This document shows positions 9,448-19,489 of a stretch of DNA of 64,000 bases, piece after piece. The position numbers were made by a program, and so were the translations under genes. Source of the DNA: Komarekiella delphini-convector SJRDD-AB1 (GTDB taxonomy: Bacteria > Cyanobacteriota > Cyanobacteriia > Cyanobacteriales > Nostocaceae); contig NZ_VJXY01000027.1 of NCBI RefSeq assembly GCF_014831675.1, forward strand, positions 1 to 64,000. The letters are read 5' to 3'. Numbering within the stretch: position 1 is the first letter of the stretch; each line of letters opens with the position of its first letter. The notes beneath the pieces were generated by a model. The model was not told the origin of the DNA, made no database searches, and saw only the letters and a program-made list of their open reading frames with translations.

Positions 9448-10881
9448 ATGAACTTTTTTGATAAATTGAATGGTAATATATCACAAAATCAAAGCTTACT
9501 ATTTGTAGGACTTGATCCAAATCCAGAGATGATGCCTAGCCGTTATGAATCTCAAGATATCATCGCTGGGTTGTGGAAGTGGTTGCAATTTATTATCGCT
9601 GAGACTGCTGATTTTGTTTGTGCTTATAAACCGACACTTGGCTTTTACGAAGCGTTGGGCATTCCAGGTTTAGAACTGCTGCATAAAACTTTAGCAGCTA
9701 TTCCAGCCCACATCCCAATTATTTTAGATGCTAAACACAGTGACTTAAATACCAGCAGCATTTTTGCTCACGCTGTGTTTACACAATGGCATGTCGATGC
9801 AATCACTCTCAGTCCTTATAATGGGCAAGATCATGTAGTACCTTTTTTGGTATATCCTGATAAAGCAGTGTTTATTTTATGCTGTACTTCTAATCTAGGC
9901 GCAGAAGCTTTACAACAATATCCTACGAACCAATCACCTCTTTATTTGCAGGTGGTAAAAGAATCAAAAACTTGGGGAACTCCAGAACAATTAGGTTTAG
10001 AAGTGGGAACTACAAATCCTGAAGTTTTGGCGCTCATTCGGGGAGTTGCTCCTGAAAGAATTATCATGGCGCGTAGTATCTGGGCTGAAGGCGGAAACCT
10101 GAAGCAAATTTTAGAAGCAGGCTTGAATGATAGTGGTGATGGCTTGCTGATTCCGGTTCCTCAAGATATGTTGGGAAACACAGATTTATCTGAGCAAATT
10201 CAGTCTTTACGTGCAGAAATTAACCAAATAAAAGCTGAAATTATTCAGGAAAATTCTACATGCTCTGTATGGCTGCCTAATGTTTGTTTTTTAAATCAGC
10301 ATCCTCAACAGGATTTGATTTTACAACTTTATGATATTGGCTGCATTATGTTTGGTAAGTTTGTCCAAGCATCAGGAGCCATATTTCCTTATTACATCGA
10401 CTTACGCAAAATTATTTCTAATCCCCAAGTTTTTAGTCAAGTTATCACTGCTTATGAAGGCATTTTGAAAAACCTCAACTTTGATAGAGTAGCAGGTATT
10501 CCCTATGGTTCTTTGCCAACTGCTACTGGTTTAGCCTTGCGTCTTCACTGTCCGATGATTTTTCCTCGTAAAGAGGTGAAAGCACATGGAACTCGGAGAG
10601 TAATTGAGGGTAACTTTCAGCCTGGTGAAACGGTTGTGGTGGTTGATGACATTCTCATCAGTGGCAAAAGCGTGATGGAAGGGGCAGAAAAGTTGAAATC
10701 AGCGGGACTAAATGTTAACGATATTGTGGTATTTATCGATCATGAACAAGGAGTAAGAGACAGGTTACAAAATAATGGTTACTGTAGCCATGCGGTTTTA
10801 ACTATTTCGGAAATTACCACAACTCTATATCAAGCAGGAAGAATAAATGATGAGCAATTGTTAGCCTTTAACGAAGGTTAG
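9448..10881 (+). CDS. pyrFE: fused orotidine-5'-phosphate decarboxylase / orotate phosphoribosyltransferase
   Basis: Catalyses the last two steps of UMP synthesis in one 477-residue chain. Residues 1-~275 are an OMP decarboxylase: LLFVGLDPNPEMMP, YKPTLGFYEALG and the catalytic IILDAKHSDLNTSS. Residues ~290-477 are an orotate phosphoribosyltransferase, with GIPYGSLPTATGLAL and the PRPP-binding loop VVVVDDILISGKS. The order (decarboxylase first) is opposite to the animal UMPS fusion but is usual in many cyanobacteria. A short glutamate- and lysine-rich linker separates the domains. It stands alone, with no pyrimidine genes next to it. Confidence 0.93.
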   Translation: MNFFDKLNGNISQNQSLLFVGLDPNPEMMPSRYESQDIIAGLWKWLQFIIAETADFVCAYKPTLGFYEALGIPGLELLHKTLAAIPAHIPIILDAKHSDLNTSSIFAHAVFTQWHVDAITLSPYNGQDHVVPFLVYPDKAVFILCCTSNLGAEALQQYPTNQSPLYLQVVKESKTWGTPEQLGLEVGTTNPEVLALIRGVAPERIIMARSIWAEGGNLKQILEAGLNDSGDGLLIPVPQDMLGNTDLSEQIQSLRAEINQIKAEIIQENSTCSVWLPNVCFLNQHPQQDLILQLYDIGCIMFGKFVQASGAIFPYYIDLRKIISNPQVFSQVITAYEGILKNLNFDRVAGIPYGSLPTATGLALRLHCPMIFPRKEVKAHGTRRVIEGNFQPGETVVVVDDILISGKSVMEGAEKLKSAGLNVNDIVVFIDHEQGVRDRLQNNGYCSHAVLTISEITTTLYQAGRINDEQLLAFNEG

Positions 10882-10971
10882 GGTAGCGATCGCCTGTTAT
10901 ATTGTATCATTACTAACACTGAGCATATTTAATGCCTAAGCAATGCTTGGGCATCAGAATAACTTTGAATT

Positions 10972-12084
10972 TTGAATAAATTTATGATTTTTTCTCTCAA
11001 GCAACTACTTAAATGGTTAATTTTGACGCTGCTATTTCCTTTAGTCTTTCTCAATGGTTGGCTAGCGTTTCGGCTATTTCAAAATTTTCAACCCCTAGTA
11101 ACAATTCTTATTTTAGCTACTTTATTTGCTTTTATTTTAAATTACCCTGTTTCAGCTCTCCAACAGCGGGGACTTCAACGTAACTATGCAGTATCTTTAG
11201 TTTTTATATTAGCCTTAGTAATTTTAGTTGCTTTGGGTATTACTTTAATACCAATTATTTTAGAGCAATTTCATGAAATGGCTAAGCTACTTCCCCAATG
11301 GATTGATTCTAGTGAAGAAAAACTTCAGAGATTAAATGATTGGGCTGCTAGTCATAAATTAAGGGTGAATTTCAGTCAAATATTAACACGAGTAACTGAA
11401 GGTTTGCCTGATGAATTTGAATATCTTTCTGATAAACTTTTAGGCATTATTATAGATACTATTGATAGTATATCTGAAGCATTAATCACAGTAGTACTGA
11501 CTTTTTATCTTTTGTTAGATGGGCCAAGACTTTGGGAAGGGTTATTTAAAAAATTGCCTGGAACTTTTGCTGTGCGGGTCAGCCAATCTATTCAGCAAAA
11601 CTTTCAAAATTTTTTGATTGGTCAAGGAACTTTGGCCTTGCTGATGGGGGTTTCAGAAACATTAATGTTTTTAGCTTTTCAAGTCCAGTTCGGTTTACTC
11701 TTTGGTTTTGGGGTTGGGCTTTTGAGTTTAGTTCCCTTTGGGGATGTTGTTAGTCTTGTTGTCATAACTTTAATCATCGCCTCACACAACTTTTGGCTAG
11801 CAGTAAAGGTTTTTGCAGTAGCTATTATAATCGACCAGTTAATTGATCAGGCGATCGCACCACGGCTTTTAGGTAAATTTACAGGGATAAGACCAATTTG
11901 GGTATTAATTGCCTTGCTAGCAGGAACCAATATTGGAGGGGTATTAGGTTTGCTAGTTGCGGTTCCTGTAGCTGGTTTTATTAAAGATGCGATAGATGGT
12001 TTTGCTAAATCTGGTTATTCTGAGAATGTAACTGAGAGTGAAGCAACATCAGAATTGTTGGCAAAAGAATCAATATCGCAATGA
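10972..12084 (+). CDS. AI-2E family transporter (UPF0118 permease)
   Basis: A 370-residue membrane protein of the AI-2 exporter (TqsA/YdiK/PerM) superfamily. Two N-terminal helices (LKWLILTLLFPLVFLNGWL, then ILILATLFAFILNYPVS) are followed by a third, a central soluble region with EEKLQRLNDW, and a C-terminal block of hydrophobic helices. The start could be TTG at 10972 or ATG at 10984; neither has a good ribosome site. Substrates in this family range from signal molecules to ions, so none is assigned. A hairpin 18 nt after the stop probably ends its message. Confidence 0.85.
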   Translation: MNKFMIFSLKQLLKWLILTLLFPLVFLNGWLAFRLFQNFQPLVTILILATLFAFILNYPVSALQQRGLQRNYAVSLVFILALVILVALGITLIPIILEQFHEMAKLLPQWIDSSEEKLQRLNDWAASHKLRVNFSQILTRVTEGLPDEFEYLSDKLLGIIIDTIDSISEALITVVLTFYLLLDGPRLWEGLFKKLPGTFAVRVSQSIQQNFQNFLIGQGTLALLMGVSETLMFLAFQVQFGLLFGFGVGLLSLVPFGDVVSLVVITLIIASHNFWLAVKVFAVAIIIDQLIDQAIAPRLLGKFTGIRPIWVLIALLAGTNIGGVLGLLVAVPVAGFIKDAIDGFAKSGYSENVTESEATSELLAKESISQ

Positions 12085-12101
12085 GTTGTGGATAGAAGAA
12101 A

Positions 12102-12125
12102 ACCCCTAGCATTTCTACTAGGGGT
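12102..12125 (+). terminator. hairpin after the AI-2E gene
   Basis: ACCCCTAG and CTAGGGGT form a perfect 8-bp stem around an 8-nt loop just after the stop at 12084. It lies between two convergent genes. No long T run follows, so termination strength is uncertain. Confidence 0.5.
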
Positions 12126-12253
12126 AAGAATTAATACCATTTCACTTTATGTTTGCCGGAGATGCCCCCGTCTATGCCTCTGCTCTAGGCAAGAGGCTGG
12201 AGTGTTGATCAAATATTACAGCAAAAAGTGATCAGGTATAAAAGGTATGCATC

Positions 12254-14710
12254 TTAGCCAACATTTGCTAATAGCAATTCTCGTTTTTCGGACTTTTGAA
12301 CTCTCACTTGACCGTCATCGTCAACATCAACAATGGCTGTGTCTCCATCTGTGATTTGACTAGATAGCAAAGCTTCCGCAAGAGAGTCTTCTAAAAGGCG
12401 CATAATTGCCCGACGTAATGGTCTAGCACCATAGCTGGGATTATAACCTTCTTGTACTACAAGCTCTTTGAAGCGTTCTGTTACTTCTAGGGTAATTCCC
12501 TTTTCAGTCAAGCGAGTAGAAACATCACCAAGCATAATATCAGCGATTTGCTTGACTTCATCCTTAGAAAGCTGGGTGAAGACGATAATCTCATCAACAC
12601 GGTTGAGAAACTCAGGACGGAAGTAAGTTTTCAACTCCTCATTTACCAGAGTGCGAATGCGGTTGTAACTAGCTTCGGGTTGATTGTCAAACTCAAAGCC
12701 TAAACTACTGCCACCTTTTTCAATTACCTTAGAACCAATGTTAGAAGTCAAGATGATTAGGGTATTCTTGAAGTCTACTTTTCGACCTTTGGCATCGGTG
12801 AGGTGTCCGTCATCCAATATTTGCAGCAGCATATTGAATACATCAGGGTGAGCTTTTTCGATTTCGTCGAATAGCAACACTGTGTAAGGTTTGCGCCGCA
12901 CAGATTCCGTTAGTTGTCCCCCTTCGTCATATCCGACATAACCAGGAGGCGAACCAATGAGCTTGGAGACGGTATGGCTTTCCATGTATTCGGACATATC
13001 CAAGCGAATCATCGATTCTTCTGAACCGAAGAAGTAAGCAGCCAATGCCTTGGCTAGTTCTGTTTTGCCGACTCCAGTAGGGCCAGAAAAGATAAAGCTA
13101 GCGATGGGACGATTAGGACTTTTTAGACCAACTCTGGCGCGACGGATACCGCGAGATACAGCCGAGACTGCTTGTTCTTGACCGATTAGCCGTTGGTGAA
13201 GAGTGTCTTCTAGGTGTAACAACAATTCTGACTCCGATTCAGTCAGCTTGTTAACTGGTACGCCAGTCCACGAGGCAACGATTTGAGCGATGTCTTCTTC
13301 ATCAACGATGGTAGAATTGACGGGCTTATCGTCTTGTGATGATATTGCCTGTAATTGTGTTGTGAGTTCTAATTCCTGGTCGCGCAGTTGTCCAGCTTTG
13401 TCAAAATCTTGGACTCGTACTGCTGCTTCTTTGGCTTTGGTGACACCAGTCAGTTCAAGCTTGAGTTCTTTATTATTGGAAATCTGAGAGTTCCGCAAAC
13501 GAACACGAGAACCAGCTTCATCAATCAAGTCAATTGCTTTATCAGGCAAGAAGCGATCGCTAATATAGCGGTCTGACAACTGCGCTGCTGCTACAATTGC
13601 TGCATCAGAAATTGTCACTTTGTGATGTTGCTCGTAAGCTTGGCGCAAACCATAAAGAATCTCAATAGTCTCTTCTACTGAAGGTTCCCCTACCATAATC
13701 GGTTGGAAACGACGTTCTAAAGCAGCATCGCGCTCAATATGCTGACGATACTCATCAAGGGTAGTTGCGCCGATGCACTGGAGTTCGCCCCGTGCTAAGG
13801 CAGGTTTGAGGATATTGGCTGCATCCAATCCACCTTCTGTGCCACCAGCACCAACTAAAGTGTGAATTTCGTCAATTACCAGGATGATATTGCCTACAGT
13901 ACGGACTTCTTCCACGACTTTTTTGATGCGTTCTTCAAAATCGCCCCGGAAGCGAGTGCCTGCAACTAGCGACCCCATATCGAGGCTAATGACTTGCTTA
14001 TCTTGTAAAGTTTCAGGTACATCCTGATTTACAATACGTTGAGCTAGACCTTCAGCGATCGCAGTTTTACCAACTCCTGGTTCCCCAATCAACACTGGGT
14101 TATTCTTGGTACGACGCCCCAGAATTTGGATAGCACGCTCAATTTCTTTTTGGCGACCGACTACGGGGTCAAGCCTACCTTCTTGCGCTAGTTTAGTAAG
14201 ATTTCTACCAAACTCTTCCATAGTTAGCGTTTGGGTACGCTTTTGACCACCGCTACTACCAGCGAATACAGAGGCATTGTCACCCAAACGGCGAACTACA
14301 GCACTACGGACACTCTTAAGGTCAACCCCTAGATTTTGCAGTACTTTAGCGGCGACACCTTCACCAGCCTCAGTTAATCCTAAGAGTAGGTGTTCAGTAT
14401 TAATGTAATTTTGTCCCAGACTATGAGCTTCTTTAAACGATTGCTCAAAGAGGCTTTTCACCTTGGGGGTAAAAGGAATTTCTGGTGGTACAAAACCAGA
14501 ACCTCTACCAATTATTTTTTCTACCTCGCGACGTGCGTCTTTTAGTGTCACGCCCAATTCGGTCAGCACTTTAGCAGCAACCCCGGTTCCTTCTCCCATC
14601 AAACCCAGGAGAATTTGCTCAGTTCCTACAAAGTTGTGTCCTAGGCGACGTGCCTCCTCCTGAGCGAGCATAATTACTCTAATAGCTTCGGAAGTGAAGT
14701 GTTCAAACAT
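12254..14710 (-). CDS. clpC: ClpC, AAA+ unfoldase of the Clp protease
   Basis: An HSP100 chaperone that unfolds substrates and feeds them to ClpP/ClpR. The frame opens at 14767, but family members begin [14 protein letters not shown], so the ATG at 14710 is preferred, giving 818 residues. Two Clp_N repeats come first. AAA1 has Walker [15 protein letters not shown] and Walker [14 protein letters not shown]. The UVR-like middle segment ([16 protein letters not shown]) marks ClpC rather than ClpA or ClpB. AAA2 has [14 protein letters not shown] and [15 protein letters not shown]. The segment [15 protein letters not shown], near the family's ClpP-loop position, was not checked for the tripeptide. 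It is monocistronic and housekeeping. Confidence 0.95.
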   Translation of the reverse strand: MFEHFTSEAIRVIMLAQEEARRLGHNFVGTEQILLGLMGEGTGVAAKVLTELGVTLKDARREVEKIIGRGSGFVPPEIPFTPKVKSLFEQSFKEAHSLGQNYINTEHLLLGLTEAGEGVAAKVLQNLGVDLKSVRSAVVRRLGDNASVFAGSSGGQKRTQTLTMEEFGRNLTKLAQEGRLDPVVGRQKEIERAIQILGRRTKNNPVLIGEPGVGKTAIAEGLAQRIVNQDVPETLQDKQVISLDMGSLVAGTRFRGDFEERIKKVVEEVRTVGNIILVIDEIHTLVGAGGTEGGLDAANILKPALARGELQCIGATTLDEYRQHIERDAALERRFQPIMVGEPSVEETIEILYGLRQAYEQHHKVTISDAAIVAAAQLSDRYISDRFLPDKAIDLIDEAGSRVRLRNSQISNNKELKLELTGVTKAKEAAVRVQDFDKAGQLRDQELELTTQLQAISSQDDKPVNSTIVDEEDIAQIVASWTGVPVNKLTESESELLLHLEDTLHQRLIGQEQAVSAVSRGIRRARVGLKSPNRPIASFIFSGPTGVGKTELAKALAAYFFGSEESMIRLDMSEYMESHTVSKLIGSPPGYVGYDEGGQLTESVRRKPYTVLLFDEIEKAHPDVFNMLLQILDDGHLTDAKGRKVDFKNTLIILTSNIGSKVIEKGGSSLGFEFDNQPEASYNRIRTLVNEELKTYFRPEFLNRVDEIIVFTQLSKDEVKQIADIMLGDVSTRLTEKGITLEVTERFKELVVQEGYNPSYGARPLRRAIMRLLEDSLAEALLSSQITDGDTAIVDVDDDGQVRVQKSEKRELLLANVG

Positions 14711-14941
14711 AGCGGGTTCTTGCTCCCTTGCTGCTTGGACTTTGGGTGAGATAAAATTCACCCTCATCTAAAGTTTTTTGTATTTTCTTAAGGACAATGT
14801 ATCTTTATTTAAAGTTGAATGGCAGTGGGGAGAGCCGTATTAGCTCAGGTGTAGTTGCCGTCTTCAGATAATTCAGGTGAGATGCAAAGACTCTTAACAC
14901 TTGACTCTTAATCAATCCACGTCCAGTTACAGGTATAAAAA

Positions 14942-15238
14942 ATGACTGAAGCAACCAAAGGTAAAGACCAACAACATCCACTTTACAATCGCGATCGCCC
15001 CCTTATTGATATTTTACTCGCTCAAGAAGCAACGGATTACAATTTAGCAGAATTAGCTAGACTACGAATGCGTTATCAAGGTTTTCCAGGGGCTAGAGAC
15101 ATCCAACAAGATTTGGATAAAGTCTTACAGCAGTGGGGTTTGAGCGAAGCTGAACTTTATGAGAGAAGTCGCCAAATCCATAACTTGGGAGGTATTTACA
15201 AAAGTCGCGGGAAGAAAGAGGAGCAAGACTGGAATTAG
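14942..15238 (+). CDS. DUF3288 family protein
   Basis: A 98-residue soluble protein of a cyanobacteria-specific family with no assigned function. Conserved blocks are KDQQHPLYNRDRP at the start and ELARLRMRYQGFPGARDIQ in the middle, followed by the QQWGLSEAELYERSR helix. The length is normal. It is divergent from clpC across a ~230-bp spacer, with no nearby operon partner. Confidence 0.8.
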   Translation: MTEATKGKDQQHPLYNRDRPLIDILLAQEATDYNLAELARLRMRYQGFPGARDIQQDLDKVLQQWGLSEAELYERSRQIHNLGGIYKSRGKKEEQDWN

Positions 15239-15759
15239 GATAGCTGGATGACGATTTTTGGCAACTTCTCCATTAAGAAATTTAGTTGCTCTACATCCTC
15301 AATTACTCTATTATTCGCTCAATGCCTTGATGAGCATTAAAATCAGCTTTGCGATCGCTATCTGCCCTGAAGTAAAGTGCAAAAACTGCTATGCATATCA
15401 CAATTTTGCTCATCTTAATATTAAATTTATTGGGTCTATATGTAAACTTTTGTATCTAAATTTAATATTTTTGGAAGGATGAAATTGTTATTAAGTGTGA
15501 TATGCATTTAGTTTGCAGTATTGTCGCAATTAGGGAAGATGAGGGAACAGGGGGAGCAGGGGAAATGCAGAAGTGAAAGAGATGGGGGAGAGCAAGGACT
15601 ACTTAGATGTAGGCATCAAAAGCGTGCCGATTTGAGGAAATGGAGAAGTGAAAGAGATGGGGGAGAGCAAGGAGTAAATTGCAGCAAATCTGCCCCCCTG
15701 CCCCTCTGCCCTTCTGCCCCACTTCCTCTTGAGCTTTCATTTTGTACCAGCCTTGGTAA
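15239..15759. other. repeat-rich gap without a supported gene
   Basis: A 29-bp sequence beginning GAAGTGAAAGAGATGGGG occurs as two identical direct copies at 15570-15598 and 15645-15673. Downstream is a C-rich tract (CCCCCCTGCCCCTCTGCCC) of the kind that pairs with GGGG-rich repeats elsewhere in such genomes. Open frames here have low-complexity or unlikely composition. Confidence 0.55.
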
Positions 15760-16335
15760 TTATTTCCCCATATTCCGCTTCATTTGTTCCAACTCATCTT
15801 GGGTTTCCCAGCGGCGGAACTTATCTTCTAAGTCGTCGAAACCACTAGAATAACTACTAGTTTGATTCGACCAGCCATTAGTTTCCAAACGTTGCTGGGC
15901 TTGAGCTTGAGCACGCACTGTCTGCGCTTCCGCAGCTTTGGCTTGCACCTCCTGTCGCCGCTGCTGAATTTTCCGCAGTAGTTCCTGAGATTGGGTAATG
16001 CGTTCTTTGAGTCCTTGCATTTGTCCCCAACGCTGATTTCCTTCGCGCAATAAGGCGGCTTCTCGCTCTTGCGCCGGAGTTGCTAAATCTTGTCTACCAG
16101 CGTCTTTGGCTTTTTGAACGCGGATATGCCAACGCTGAATTTCTTGAGCAGTGGCCAGAATATCCTCTTGCGATCGCTTTTCCTGTAATTTTAAATCTGC
16201 TACTAACTTTAAAGTATCTTCTTCTTGCTCACGCAGCTGTTCTAACAGCGCCTCTAACTCCAAATGTGGATTACTACGCAAGAATTCTTCTAAACGATTT
16301 TCCAGAAACCGACTCAAATCATCAAATAAGCCCAC
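15760..16335 (-). CDS. TIGR04376 family coiled-coil protein
   Basis: A cyanobacterial family of unknown function. The conserved start GLFDDLSRFLENRLEEFL is followed by a long charged coiled coil (about residues 30-150, e.g. LREQEEDTLKLVADLKLQE) reminiscent of PspA-type helical hairpins. The C-terminus ends with DDLEDKFRRWETQDELEQM. The frame opens at 16353, but GTG at 16335 lies 8 nt after a GGAG and directly precedes the conserved GLFDDL, so I take GTG as the start (191 residues). No membrane segment is seen; the amphipathic N-terminal helix could touch membranes. Confidence 0.75.
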   Translation of the reverse strand: MGLFDDLSRFLENRLEEFLRSNPHLELEALLEQLREQEEDTLKLVADLKLQEKRSQEDILATAQEIQRWHIRVQKAKDAGRQDLATPAQEREAALLREGNQRWGQMQGLKERITQSQELLRKIQQRRQEVQAKAAEAQTVRAQAQAQQRLETNGWSNQTSSYSSGFDDLEDKFRRWETQDELEQMKRNMGK

Positions 16336-16543
16336 TGCCAGAACTCCAGACATCGGGTATGTAACTATTTTATTGTAGTAATTATTATGGTGCGCGGATA
16401 GTAGATTTCAACAGTTCAGTTATAAAGCAATTTAAATAGCTGATATAAAAATCAAAAACTACGAATATCAAATCAGATTAGTTGTCAAAAAAAGCACAAA
16501 TTATTATAAAGATTACGCTATTGTAGATACTTAAAATTGTGCT

Positions 16544-16678
16544 ATGGAAAGTGTAGAGTCTGCGGCGATCATTGTTTATATAGACCGCAGTAAAGTTGAG
16601 TTTTTCCCTATGGTTAATATGGATGAGAAAGTCTTTTGTATGATTAAACAAGATAGAGTGGGCAGACAAAAACAGTGA
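16544..16678 (+). CDS. small ORF directly upstream of the HicB-like gene (44 aa)
   Basis: I do not recognise this peptide. It begins MESVESAAIIVYIDR, has a mixed hydrophobic and charged composition, and ends GRQKQ seven bases before the HicB-like ATG. A stop codon lies just upstream in frame, so it is not the tail of a longer intact frame. Its position suggests a partner or a remnant of the toxin gene of the pair, but it does not look like a HicA double-stranded-RNA-binding toxin. It may be no gene at all. Confidence 0.35.
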   Translation: MESVESAAIIVYIDRSKVEFFPMVNMDEKVFCMIKQDRVGRQKQ

Positions 16679-16685
16679 TTTAATT

Positions 16686-16850
16686 ATGCGATACAAAGTA
16701 AAGTTAAATCAGACAGATGAAGGATTCGCTATTTGGTGTCCTGCTTTACCCGGATGTTGGTCGCAGGGAAAGACAGAAGAGGAAGCTTTAGAAAATATCA
16801 AAGATGCTATTCAAGCCTACCTTGAGACTGTTGAGGAATTAACTAAGTAG
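16686..16850 (+). CDS. HicB-like antitoxin (UPF0150-type, 54 aa)
   Basis: The product begins MRYKVKLNQTDEGFAIWCP, continues ALPGCWSQGKTEEEALEN and ends AIQAYLETVEELTK. This is the compact partial RNase H-fold domain of HicB antitoxins, where the CPALPGCWSQG turn and the EEALENIKDAI helix are diagnostic. No ribbon-helix-helix or HTH DNA-binding tail follows, so the protein is the minimal version. No HicA gene lies within 1 kb on either side; the only neighbour in phase is the 44-residue frame seven bases upstream. It converges with the NYN-domain gene. Confidence 0.75.
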   Translation: MRYKVKLNQTDEGFAIWCPALPGCWSQGKTEEEALENIKDAIQAYLETVEELTK

Positions 16851-16875
16851 AGACAATTGAGTTGAGACAACAAAC

Positions 16876-18384
16876 TTAAGATTTACCAGTTACAACAGTT
16901 TCCTTTAAATTACCGTTAGAGTTGATTATAGCTTTCTGACTCTTATTTGATGAGTTACTCAAGTTTGTATTGTCTTCGAGAATTAACTTATTGTTGTCAA
17001 TAGATAGACAAACATCTGTTCCTTCAAGAGCTTTTTTCAAAAAACTTGTCAATGTACTGCCATGTTTTTGTCTCTTCTGGTCAAAATTTTGTATTTCTTT
17101 TCTTAAAATTGTGTGGATTTGAGACATATGAATACCACCTTGTCTAAGTTGACTAGCTTGCTCGTTATTCTGCTTCAATGCCTGTAAAACTTTCTTTGTT
17201 ATTACAAAAATATCATCATTTAAATTGCTATCGTTATTTACTTCATTAATTTGAGCTTCCTCTATTTTTGCTTGGGTAGCAGGTATAGGTAAAAAGTAAT
17301 CACAGACAGACTTGAGAACACGATTAACATTTCCTTCGTAAGCACATCCAATTACAGTCTTTCCATACTCATGGAGCTTTTTAGCTAAGGAAGCAAATGC
17401 ACCATCACCTGATACAATAACGAAAACTTGCAACGTAGAACGGCTCTGAGCTAATTCCATAACATCAATCGCCAGTTGCATATCTGCTGCATTTCGTTTG
17501 TGACTGTAATCAAAAATTTGAATTGATTCAATGCCAAGTTCTTGAATTTCATTTTTTAGAAGCCTTAATCGAGAATCGCTCCAGTCAGCATAAGCGCATT
17601 GAATAGCAATTTTATTAACTAAGCTAATTTTTTCAAGATTTGTTTGAATTTGTTTAAGAGAAAAATTTAAATTTGGGTTGCTTCTACCCATTGTTAAGTT
17701 TTCGATATCATAAAAAATAGCTGTATTAAACTGCTCAGCTTTAGCTGAAATATTAGATTGAGTAGCTAACTGCTCTAAACGATTCTGACACTGCTTTAGC
17801 TCTCTAAACTCAGCTATTAAAGATGACATTTCGTGAGTTGACTCAGAACTAACTGATTGCTGTTTAAACTGCGTAATTACTGCTTGTAAGTTATTAACTT
17901 GTAGTTTTGCCTGTTGTAATTCTTGCTGAAACTTATTAGTTAATGTATTGATTTGAGTCTGAGTTTGGACAGTCTGCTCACAAAGTTCGCCAACGGTTCT
18001 AGAGAGAATTTGCTGGCGTTGCTGATAAGCTATTACCAAAGCTTGCTGGATGATATCCCACTCTTTTGGAAAAGCCTCGCGGGTAAAAACTTGTCGAACA
18101 GCTTCATAGCCAGCTATGGCAATTTCTAAATTATTCGCAGGGTTCCCTTGTGTAAATTCTTGAATGATTATACTTAATTTAAGAATAACACGAGCTATAT
18201 TAACAGCATTAGCAGGTTCTTTAGCAAAGCGATCGCTTACCCATTTTCGCAATATCAAAGCCAAGTCATCATTGAGTTTATTTAAGTTATGTTGCAAAAT
18301 TGGGTATATTTCTTGATTTTGATAAGTAGCTTTTAATAATTCGAGCAGGAAGGTTTGTTTCTGGTTAGCAACTTCATTTGGCAT
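16876..18384 (-). CDS. NYN-domain (PIN-like) protein with coiled coil and C-terminal helical domain
   Basis: A 502-residue protein in three parts. Residues ~1-200 are helical and end in a coiled coil (LQQAKLQVNNLQAVITQF). Residues ~220-350 are a NYN/LabA-type nuclease-like domain: AIFYDIENLTMG with the first Asp, KRNAADMQLAIDVMEL with the central acidic residues, and VFVIVSGDGAFASLAKKL with the last Asp, so the metal site looks intact. Residues ~410-475 (GGIHMSQIHTILRKEI, then FLKKALEG) resemble an OST-HTH/LOTUS RNA-binding module. Together this suggests an RNA-cleaving or RNA-binding regulator; the substrate is unknown. It is preceded on the same strand by the M15 peptidase gene, 63 bases away. 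Confidence 0.7.
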   Translation of the reverse strand: MPNEVANQKQTFLLELLKATYQNQEIYPILQHNLNKLNDDLALILRKWVSDRFAKEPANAVNIARVILKLSIIIQEFTQGNPANNLEIAIAGYEAVRQVFTREAFPKEWDIIQQALVIAYQQRQQILSRTVGELCEQTVQTQTQINTLTNKFQQELQQAKLQVNNLQAVITQFKQQSVSSESTHEMSSLIAEFRELKQCQNRLEQLATQSNISAKAEQFNTAIFYDIENLTMGRSNPNLNFSLKQIQTNLEKISLVNKIAIQCAYADWSDSRLRLLKNEIQELGIESIQIFDYSHKRNAADMQLAIDVMELAQSRSTLQVFVIVSGDGAFASLAKKLHEYGKTVIGCAYEGNVNRVLKSVCDYFLPIPATQAKIEEAQINEVNNDSNLNDDIFVITKKVLQALKQNNEQASQLRQGGIHMSQIHTILRKEIQNFDQKRQKHGSTLTSFLKKALEGTDVCLSIDNNKLILEDNTNLSNSSNKSQKAIINSNGNLKETVVTGKS

Positions 18385-18446
18385 AATTATTCCCTGACAA
18401 TATACCTTTTAATTGAGTATTCCCCACTTTGCATTACATCTAACAA

Positions 18447-19313
18447 TTAAAGCGGTGTCACCCAATAGCTAATACCCCGAACAATATGATTTTTAAAACC
18501 AAATTGAGATAAATTTTCTTCACGTAAACCTACATAAGTCCAATGTGGGATATCGTTTTCTACAGTTTGAAACCAGCCGTTTTGATTAAGAGCTTGTTTT
18601 TGCTGTTGATTTGATACGCGCAAATCAATTGCTAATCCCCAAAGATGTTGTGAAGTTCCAGGAGGTGCAACTAAACCAAGAATCTTTGTTTCTTTACCCT
18701 GTTGTACTTTTGCCAACATTTGATTATTAGCATATTTGTGCCAAAATCTTAAATTTGTTGCAAAACTACGAGTACAATCACCAGAACCATAACCAGATTT
18801 TAACGGAATATTTTGTAGCGATCGCGCTTTATTTAAAGCATCAGCCGCCGATTTTTGTAAATAACAATCTTTAGTACCATCAACTTGACCCATTATCAGG
18901 GTATCTTGAAATTCTTGAGCTTCCTGTTCGTTAGCGAAAATATCTTTTTGTGGCAGCTTAATTTCTATATCTGGGTTTACAAATACTGCGCCGTATGCTC
19001 GTAGCAAAATATATTCAAAAGTACCAGGCTGAGGAATTGTAGGTAAGTTTCTAGCAATTGCAGACAAAAAACGCTCTTGATCATTCAATTGCTGGTTGGG
19101 AATAAATGGCGTAACCATAGAAGATGAACTTGTATTTTTACAGGAAACAAAAGCAGTATTCAAGCATTCATTCAATGGTTGGACAGTTATATATATTTGT
19201 GGGTGAGTAATCTCATTACTTGCCACCAAAGTAAAAATAATCAATACAACTGTAGTAATAAAAATTATCCTTTTGGGAGTTCGCTGTCTTTGCCAAAAAA
19301 TTTTCTTTTTCAT
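18447..19313 (-). CDS. M15-family D-Ala-D-Ala carboxypeptidase-like protein
   Basis: A membrane-anchored peptidase predicted to trim peptidoglycan stem peptides outside the plasma membrane. One N-terminal helix (IIFITTVVLIIFTLVAS, residues ~16-32) is followed by a ~250-residue extracytoplasmic part. The zinc-site signature is present as GTSQHLWGLAIDLRV (His and Asp ligands) and the third ligand as IPHWTYVG near residue 257. The insert CYLQKSAADALNKARS may shape the substrate cleft. It lies just upstream of the NYN-domain gene on the same strand; whether they share a transcript is unknown. Confidence 0.75.
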   Translation of the reverse strand: MKKKIFWQRQRTPKRIIFITTVVLIIFTLVASNEITHPQIYITVQPLNECLNTAFVSCKNTSSSSMVTPFIPNQQLNDQERFLSAIARNLPTIPQPGTFEYILLRAYGAVFVNPDIEIKLPQKDIFANEQEAQEFQDTLIMGQVDGTKDCYLQKSAADALNKARSLQNIPLKSGYGSGDCTRSFATNLRFWHKYANNQMLAKVQQGKETKILGLVAPPGTSQHLWGLAIDLRVSNQQQKQALNQNGWFQTVENDIPHWTYVGLREENLSQFGFKNHIVRGISYWVTPL

Positions 19314-19489
19314 ATTACCTGTAACTTATGGTAAGAATTTAGTCATGGGTTAAATCCCTAACTTAGTTTCCAATACTTAGTACTTTTGAAAATAGGTCTA
19401 GATATCTTTATAAATAAGATTTAGGTAAAATAAATCCTCAAACCTCTTAGAAAGAGAATTGAGGAAAACTTCATAACCTTATGTTAAAT

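Noticed and set aside
15258-15482. 74-codon plus-strand frame after DUF3288
   Set aside because: Low similarity to real coding DNA, no ribosome site, and it ends in AT-rich sequence.
16478-16696. 72-codon minus-strand frame opposite the HicB region
   Set aside because: Composition is rich in Ile, Asn and Ser as expected from AT-rich noncoding DNA; the plus-strand HicB-like gene is better supported.
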